Positions 63,165-64,000 of a DNA stretch of 64,000 nt are shown piece after piece. Below the pieces are notes generated by a model. The model searched no databases. It was not told where the DNA came from and saw only the letters and a list, made by a program, of their open reading frames with translations. Within the stretch, counting starts at the first letter, position 1. Every line of letters begins with the position of its first letter. The position numbers and the translations under genes are program-made. Location of the stretch: contig OX336348.1 in the NCBI GenBank assembly GCA_946902875.1, forward strand, positions 19,121,741 to 19,185,740, in the 5' to 3' direction. This stretch comes from Nematopogon swammerdamellus (lineage: Eukaryota > Arthropoda > Insecta > Lepidoptera > Adelidae).

Positions 63165-64000
63165 ATCTGGTCTCGCTTGGTGTACACGAGCGAAGAAAAA
63201 AAAAGATGTCAGGCAGCCGCTTGAAACTGGAAACAAATTGCCATCCGCCCCGCCCGGTCGGTTAAGTTGGAAGCCGGAAAAAAAAAATTTTATTTCGAAC
63301 GGTGAACGAGAATGGAAAAATGCACTTCCGATTTCAATGATTTTGAAATCGGATGGCATTTGTTTTTTTAGTCTTGTATGATGTGAAAAACGATGTTTGG
63401 GCCCGATTGTAATAAAATGAAGTATGGTTAAAAAAATGGTTATATTTTTCTTTATCAAACTGTAAAATATCAACCCAATTCTTAACTAGAAAACGAGAAA
63501 TCTTAAAAAAAAGTAGTGAAAAAACGATTACTAATTAAACTAAAAATCGATTAATGTACATACATGATTTTATACATTTAAAGATAAAAACGCTAGCACC
63601 AAATGAATAACTTAATTAAAGTAATTATATCCATTACAATTAACATTTTACAGTTAAAAAAACCTTCACATAATAATAAAAGGACCCTAGCATACATAGG
63701 AAATAATTTAATAATAAAAAAAGATGGCGGACGGCGGAAGTTTGTCGCGTCGTCGTCGTTGTAATTAAAAATATATATTTTTGTGTTTCTCGCGGTGCGA
63801 GAACTTATACAACAGACGTTAAAAGCTACAACAGAATTGGCTGTATACTCTAATGAGTTTTGCCTGTTTCGGGAGGAGACGAATTAATCTAAAAAAAAAA
63901 AATAAAGAGGTAGAGCTGTCATAGCTGTCAGTTGTATTTTCATTTCAATATTATTTACAAAACATAAATAACTACAATTCTGAAAAAGTTCACATTATAT
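63165..64000. other. No gene seen
   Basis: AT-rich unassigned sequence. A small inverted pair (GCCATCCG / CGGATGGC, 63,240 and 63,351) is present. No coding frame is supported. Confidence 0.5.

Overview
The window looks like nuclear DNA of a moth or butterfly. I infer this from AT-rich eukaryotic sequence with no bacterial-type operons, a (TTAGG)4 run (the insect telomere motif), Pol III-type SINEs, and repeat families I recognise as typical of Lepidoptera. Examples are the tails starting AGCTGTGCCCGCGG and the GACGTCCGCTGCTGG motif. It is extremely rich in transposons and satellites, as expected of heterochromatin (possibly a W chromosome, though nothing here proves that). No rRNA gene, true tRNA gene or CRISPR array was found.

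The one convincing host-type gene is an uninterrupted 2,447-codon reading frame at 12,189-19,532 (+). Its protein has N-terminal ankyrin repeats, a candidate PD-(D/E)XK nuclease domain resembling the DUF4297/Cap4 effectors of bacterial defence, a central NACHT-type STAND NTPase, and about 1,000 residues of degenerate ankyrin dyads. The order effector, NTPase switch, repeat sensor parallels bacterial antiviral Avs proteins and animal NLRs. A GC-rich stretch at 9.6-10.0 kb with an initiator and splice donors may be its promoter and first exon. Tandem AATAAA signals follow the stop codon.

Layout: 0.1-2.2 kb is a direct duplication. At 3.0-4.3 kb lies a decayed non-LTR retrotransposon (minus strand). 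At 6.4-8.8 kb is a Helitron/Helentron-like element made of a giant palindrome, a PIF1-helicase C-terminal fragment and a 130-bp satellite; a second, inverted and longer copy lies at 51.9-56.9 kb. The NACHT gene follows, then a 32-bp minisatellite (21.5-22.6 kb), a palindrome (24.6-24.9 kb) and a MITE holding five 143-bp repeats (25.1-26.1 kb). At 28.16-36.70 kb is an apparently intact, young Ty3/Gypsy-type LTR retrotransposon with gag, a -1 frameshift signal, pol and near-identical 1,162-bp LTRs, inserted in a non-LTR fragment. From 37 to 48 kb there are SINEs, foldback elements, a GC-rich 172/208-bp satellite and a broken inverted repeat. At 48.8-51.0 kb is a second decayed non-LTR retrotransposon.

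From 51,077 to 62,902 the sequence appears to be one 11.8-kb insertion splitting a single SINE copy, with 8-bp target duplications. Other elements are nested inside it, including a 755-bp hAT-like element with a perfect 8-bp target duplication. All identifications were made by eye from sequence and translated frames; no database search was run.
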